Source: Flemingiibacterium sp045635785 (lineage in GTDB: Bacteria; Bacillota; Clostridia; Oscillospirales; CAG-272). Taken from it: DNA of 25,553 nucleotides. The DNA lies in the NCBI GenBank assembly GCA_045635785.1, contig JAZTWJ010000074.1, positions 1 through 25,553 on the forward strand. Reading direction: 5' to 3'. Below are positions 23,401 through 25,553 of the stretch, piece by piece; position 1 is the first letter of the stretch, and every line of letters begins with the position of its first letter. The position numbers and the translations under genes are program-made. The notes under the pieces were generated by a model that was not told the DNA's origin, did not search any database, and was given only the letters and a program-made list of their open reading frames with translations.

Positions 23401-23565
23401 GGCTATGAATATACCAAGTACACCTCCGACGACGGTAGAATTATTAAGGTTACATACGAGGGCGGAACTTCGTTCATCCTGAACTACAACAACTTTGAGA
23501 TCACAGTCAATGACGGCGGCAAGACCCATACCGTTGGCGCACTTGGTTTCGTAAAGGTTAAATAA
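20485..23565 (+). CDS. Large secreted DUF5696-type protein with probable TIM-barrel region
   Basis: The 1026-residue secreted protein starts with a signal peptide (cleavage near VYAG, 26-29) and a PATEE repeat linker (37-58). The middle part (about 70-540) is beta-rich. At about 555-890 alternating strands and helices suggest a (beta/alpha)8 barrel like glycoside hydrolases: IPLYIESFGC, ITNINYKLTGFANGG, GVYPDFDFANVG (652-663), GVSVATLGTDLNSDF (729-743) and AYVFPYADHILGVSVD. Asp656, Asp658, Asp738 and Asp742 are possible active-site residues by position only. An Ala/Glu/Lys coiled coil (about 908-952) and a small beta-rich C-terminal domain follow. There is no sortase or membrane anchor. The DUF5696 assignment is from memory of similar proteins beside sugar transporters. 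A glycan-processing or glycan-binding role is inference. Confidence 0.78.
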   Translation: MKKIRLLSAFLTVVMVLGLLTAALPVYAGDTAAEVEEPATEEPATEEPATEEPATEEPTIKKIVPGLDEETGLPTIDYVYQFYASPEEKLASMTKYLEKGNYELYVEPVSGEIAYRNKVTGQILFSNPYDVSQANASDTIKEELLSQIIIKYTDNDAEIEVNSFKEACARGQIKVKKIKNGVRVEYAMGRMETRKLLPIQIKRERFEELIKANFPEDTRAMRQLEAYYELKDPFDPTLTERGKRELEASFPICREMAIYVWDPTAAEREKDQMEAYIKTYCPEYTFETLEEDHTITNYVGSDKAPVLFRLSLEYTLDEDGNLDVRLPANGIRFDESAFQLTYISMLPYFGAGSSDFNGYTFIPDGSGTLIRFEDVGSQPLTLTGKLYGEDYAYQEVGSQHRETMRLPVYGVYESSTPMVTVNPTTGEKTTTYIPKLDAEGNEIPKRENAFVAIIEEGDALAHISTEHGGSVHEYNTVFTTFYPRPKDTYNLAEAISVGQNATYTVVSDRKYTGSYRIKYVMLGEKNAYEASYVGMAKAYREYLIKQGILTEFTEVNDSIPLYIESFGCIQTVERILSMPIEVLKPLTTFDDLKEMYTKLSEAGITNINYKLTGFANGGMNDVAPTKVDFEKVVGDDKGFTDFVSYANSNGIGVYPDFDFANVGSFKMFDGISMGDHLVKTMDDRYTTKRHYDSTLQSFSRGFALAVSPSVYDYLFDKFSASFSALSPNGVSVATLGTDLNSDFDEDEPYNREDNKGFTTELLANLNETYQNVMTEGGNAYVFPYADHILGVSVDSSRFSRASEAIPFVGMVLHGCVNFTGTPINMAGDTHYEVLKAIENGSAMYFTLSMQNTQLLKEDVEFQRYYSVSYDIWYEDMIEIYKTLNEALAGLQNKQIIDHKFLIGERVPTAEELEADKAAAEELAKAEAEAEKLAKEKAELAEKLGKRLAELKGEEYNPIVFVPEEVPVVEVEEGYEYTKYTSDDGRIIKVTYEGGTSFILNYNNFEITVNDGGKTHTVGALGFVKVK
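20590..20664 (+). repeat. 15-bp tandem repeat encoding PATEE
   Basis: Four full copies and one diverged copy of GAAGARCCGGCWACT encode a Pro-Ala-Thr-Glu-Glu linker. Copies 1-2 share GCAACT and copies 3-4 share GCTACT, as expected from stepwise duplication. A unit of five codons keeps the frame when copy number changes. Confidence 0.9.
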
Positions 23566-23585
23566 GAAAGGAGAGGTGTAAAGTA

Positions 23586-24557
23586 ATGAATAGCGATGTA
23601 AAGCTTACCAATGTAAATACGCCTAAAAGACGTAAACGCGGCGCCTCTCTTGACAAGAAAAAGGCACGCGGCGGCTGGTTCTTCGTTATGCCGTTCGTCC
23701 TTAGCTTTGTTATCATCTATCTTCCGATCATAATCGACTCTATCAAGTATAGCTTTAATAAGATTATCATCGGCGGCGGAGGCGGCTATACCCTGAACTT
23801 CGTCGGTTGGGAAAACTACCAGAATGCTCTCTTTGTAGACCCCAACTTTGTTCAGACGTTGACGACGGGTATTCAACAGCTCATCTTCGATATCCCCGCA
23901 ATCGTTATCTTCTCGCTCTTTATCGCGGTTCTGCTCAACCAGAACTTCGTAGGACGTGCAGCATTCCGTGCAATCTTCTTCATCCCCGTTATCATCGCAA
24001 CCGGTATCATTGACCAGATCGACCAGGCGAACACCATGCTCGATTACATGGAATCCGAGGGCGGTATCGAGGACGGTTCCGGAATGGATACCACCGGAGA
24101 TATCCTTTCGGTCGTGGATATTGAGCGACTCTTCGCAAACATGGCAGTTGGTACCGAGCTGGTTACTTACGTTGTAACGATGGTTAACAACATCTACGAC
24201 ATTATTAACCGTTCCGGTGTACAGATGCTGATTTATCTTGCAGGTCTCCAGTCTATTTCTCCCGCAATCTACGAGTCCTGCGATATTGACGGTGCAACCG
24301 CATGGGAAACCTTCTGGAAGATCACCTTCCCGATGATCAGCCCGATGATACTTGTTAACTCGGTATATACGGTCATTGACTCGTTCACAGCGCAGTCCAA
24401 CAGCGTAATGAGTTACATTTCCGGTATCTACGACCAGCCCGGCGGTAACGTGCTCAGCTCCGCGATGTCTTGGATCTACTTCCTCATCGTTCTCATCATC
24501 ATAGGACTCGTTGCAGCTGTGCTCAGCGCATACGTCTTCTACCAAAAACGCGACTAA
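23586..24557 (+). CDS. Sugar ABC transporter permease, MalF type (pair 2)
   Basis: This is a second MalF-type channel subunit of 323 residues, clearly different from the first. A basic cytosolic head (12-30; KRRKRGASLDKKKARGG) precedes membrane segments at about 31-55, 95-117, 125-142, 190-222, 250-270 and 295-318. The EAA loop (about 229-251) reads IYESCDIDGATAWETFWKIT then FPMISP. Between the third and fourth segments lies an acidic, Gly-rich outward loop (about 143-188) with MESEGGIEDGSGMDTTGD. Other MalF-type permeases usually have a shorter loop with a conserved Gly-x-Ile-Asn element here. AGGAGAGG supports the ATG, 20 bases after the preceding stop. The MalG partner follows 12 bases downstream. 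The paired binding protein may lie beyond the window. Confidence 0.9.
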   Translation: MNSDVKLTNVNTPKRRKRGASLDKKKARGGWFFVMPFVLSFVIIYLPIIIDSIKYSFNKIIIGGGGGYTLNFVGWENYQNALFVDPNFVQTLTTGIQQLIFDIPAIVIFSLFIAVLLNQNFVGRAAFRAIFFIPVIIATGIIDQIDQANTMLDYMESEGGIEDGSGMDTTGDILSVVDIERLFANMAVGTELVTYVVTMVNNIYDIINRSGVQMLIYLAGLQSISPAIYESCDIDGATAWETFWKITFPMISPMILVNSVYTVIDSFTAQSNSVMSYISGIYDQPGGNVLSSAMSWIYFLIVLIIIGLVAAVLSAYVFYQKRD

Positions 24558-24569
24558 GGAGGGAAATAA

Positions 24570-25553
24570 ATGAATTCTCAACAGGCACCACAGGCTCCCC
24601 GCATCATGAAGGAGAGCAAGAATAAGATCAGAGTTGAGTTTGAAAGAACCCCTCTGAAGGAGCGTCTGAAAAGTAAGTATCTGAATGTAAGATTCTTGAT
24701 CAATGTTGTTTATGTAATCTTTAGATTCGTGCTTCTCCTCGGTATCTCTTATGTCATTCTCTTCCCGTTCTTCGCAAAGATCTCCGGTTCCTTCATGGGA
24801 CGCGAAGACTTTGTTGATGTAACGGTTAAGCTGATTCCGAAATACCCGACGTTGGACACCTATAAGGCGATCATCAGTGAAAACAAATATTTCACAGCCC
24901 TTCTCAACACCTTCACGCTTTCCTTGCTTTGCGGCTTGATTCAGACATTTATGTGCTGCGTCATAGGCTACGGCTTGGCAAAGTTTAAGTTCAAGGGCAA
25001 CAAGCTGATCTTCTTCCTTGTTGTGTTCACGATGGTCGTTCCTCACAGAACGCTCCATCTGTCCATGTTCATGAAGTTCAGATTCTTCGATATTCTCGGA
25101 ATCTTCAATCTGCTCGGCGGTGGTGTGATAGACAGCATAAACATTCTGCCATTCACCTCGATCAGCTTGATCAACTCTTATTGGCCACTTGCGCTTCTTT
25201 CGCTCGGCGGTCTCGCGTTTAAGAACGGTCTGTACATCTTTATGATGCGTCAGTTCTTCCGCGGTGTGCCGGATGAGCTGGAAGAATCCGCATACATCGA
25301 CGGCAGCGGTATTTTCAGAACGTTCCTTCAGATCATTCTCCCGCTTTCCGTTCCGATGATGATCACCATTTTCCTGTTTGCCTTCTCGTGGCAGTGGACG
25401 GATAACTTCTATACGACCATCTTCTTTACCAAGGCGTCCATGGTGCTCATGCCCGATATCATTGCGATTCCGAAGACTCTGGATACGCAGTATGCGGCTC
25501 AGAACCTTTACGAATCTGCAATCCGTAACACTTGCGGTCTGCTGATCCTTGCT
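24570..25553 (+). CDS. Sugar ABC transporter permease, MalG type (pair 2), cut by the window edge
   Basis: The frame is open from an ATG preceded by TAAGGAGGG to the last base, giving 328 codons without a stop, so the 3' end is missing. It has a long cytosolic head (about 1-45), a first membrane segment at about 48-70 (FRFVLLLGISYVILFPFFAK), CGLIQTFMCCVIGYGLAKFK FK-type MalG signature, and an EAA loop with LEESAYIDGSGIFRTFLQII then LPLSVP. It is already longer than the first MalG protein (290 residues), owing to the head and an extra outward stretch around LGGGVIDSINILPFTSISLI. It pairs with the MalF-type gene just upstream. Confidence 0.9.
   Translation, partial: MNSQQAPQAPRIMKESKNKIRVEFERTPLKERLKSKYLNVRFLINVVYVIFRFVLLLGISYVILFPFFAKISGSFMGREDFVDVTVKLIPKYPTLDTYKAIISENKYFTALLNTFTLSLLCGLIQTFMCCVIGYGLAKFKFKGNKLIFFLVVFTMVVPHRTLHLSMFMKFRFFDILGIFNLLGGGVIDSINILPFTSISLINSYWPLALLSLGGLAFKNGLYIFMMRQFFRGVPDELEESAYIDGSGIFRTFLQIILPLSVPMMITIFLFAFSWQWTDNFYTTIFFTKASMVLMPDIIAIPKTLDTQYAAQNLYESAIRNTCGLLILA

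Noticed and set aside
21229..23529. 766-codon open frame on the minus strand
   Set aside because: It is a mirror of the DUF5696-type gene, with a composition typical of antisense frames and no supporting signals.
23484..25058. 524-codon open frame on the minus strand
   Set aside because: It covers the 3' end of one gene and two permease genes on the other strand; no motif or ribosome site.

Overview
The window looks like a chromosomal segment of a low-to-mid GC Gram-positive anaerobe in Clostridia (Bacillota). This is inferred from the AGGAGG ribosome binding sites, TTGAAA/TATAAT-type promoters, the rbfA-nrnA-truB housekeeping run, a clostridial-type nifS-nifU pair, and a MalF/MalG-type sugar uptake operon without its own ATPase gene. 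No rRNA, tRNA, CRISPR array, transposase or phage gene was seen.

Layout. (1) 14-1048, minus strand: an aconitase-family hydratase that stops early and carries a V in its DSHT active-site motif; it is probably decaying. (2) 1308-4417, plus: rbfA, nrnA, truB and pgeF, tightly packed (ribosome maturation, RNA turnover, tRNA modification, peptidoglycan editing). (3) 4665-9516: a four-gene Gld-type ABC exporter operon (ATPase, permease, GldG-like protein, DUF4340 protein) behind an extended -10 promoter with a palindrome at the predicted start site, closed by a strong hairpin. (4) 9733-10919: a PHP-domain phosphoesterase with a TTG start, then RNase HI. (5) 11045-12673: cysteine desulfurase NifS and an IscU/NifU-type scaffold with an extra cysteine tail, followed by a terminator. 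(6) 12709-13433: about 720 bases without a convincing gene, with several palindromes, one clear promoter and a roughly 200-nt leader. (7) 13434 to the right edge: one long operon in a single direction, made of a 983-residue solute-binding protein with carbohydrate-binding-like modules, a MalF/MalG permease pair, a membrane protein combining an NHL-like propeller, a TPR-like segment and a Yip1-like domain, a 1026-residue secreted DUF5696-type protein, and a second, unlike MalF/MalG pair. The last permease runs off the window.

The accessory operon in (7) is the best candidate for an undescribed system. It has the parts of an oligosaccharide importer, a very large binding protein that appears not to be lipidated, two permease pairs, and two large surface proteins lying between the pairs. 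My reading is a surface glycan capture, processing and import machine that borrows a shared ATPase encoded elsewhere. Substrate and mechanism cannot be read from the sequence. From memory, related clusters occur in other Clostridia and in Paenibacillus, so the components are known as families but, as far as I know, have no assigned function.
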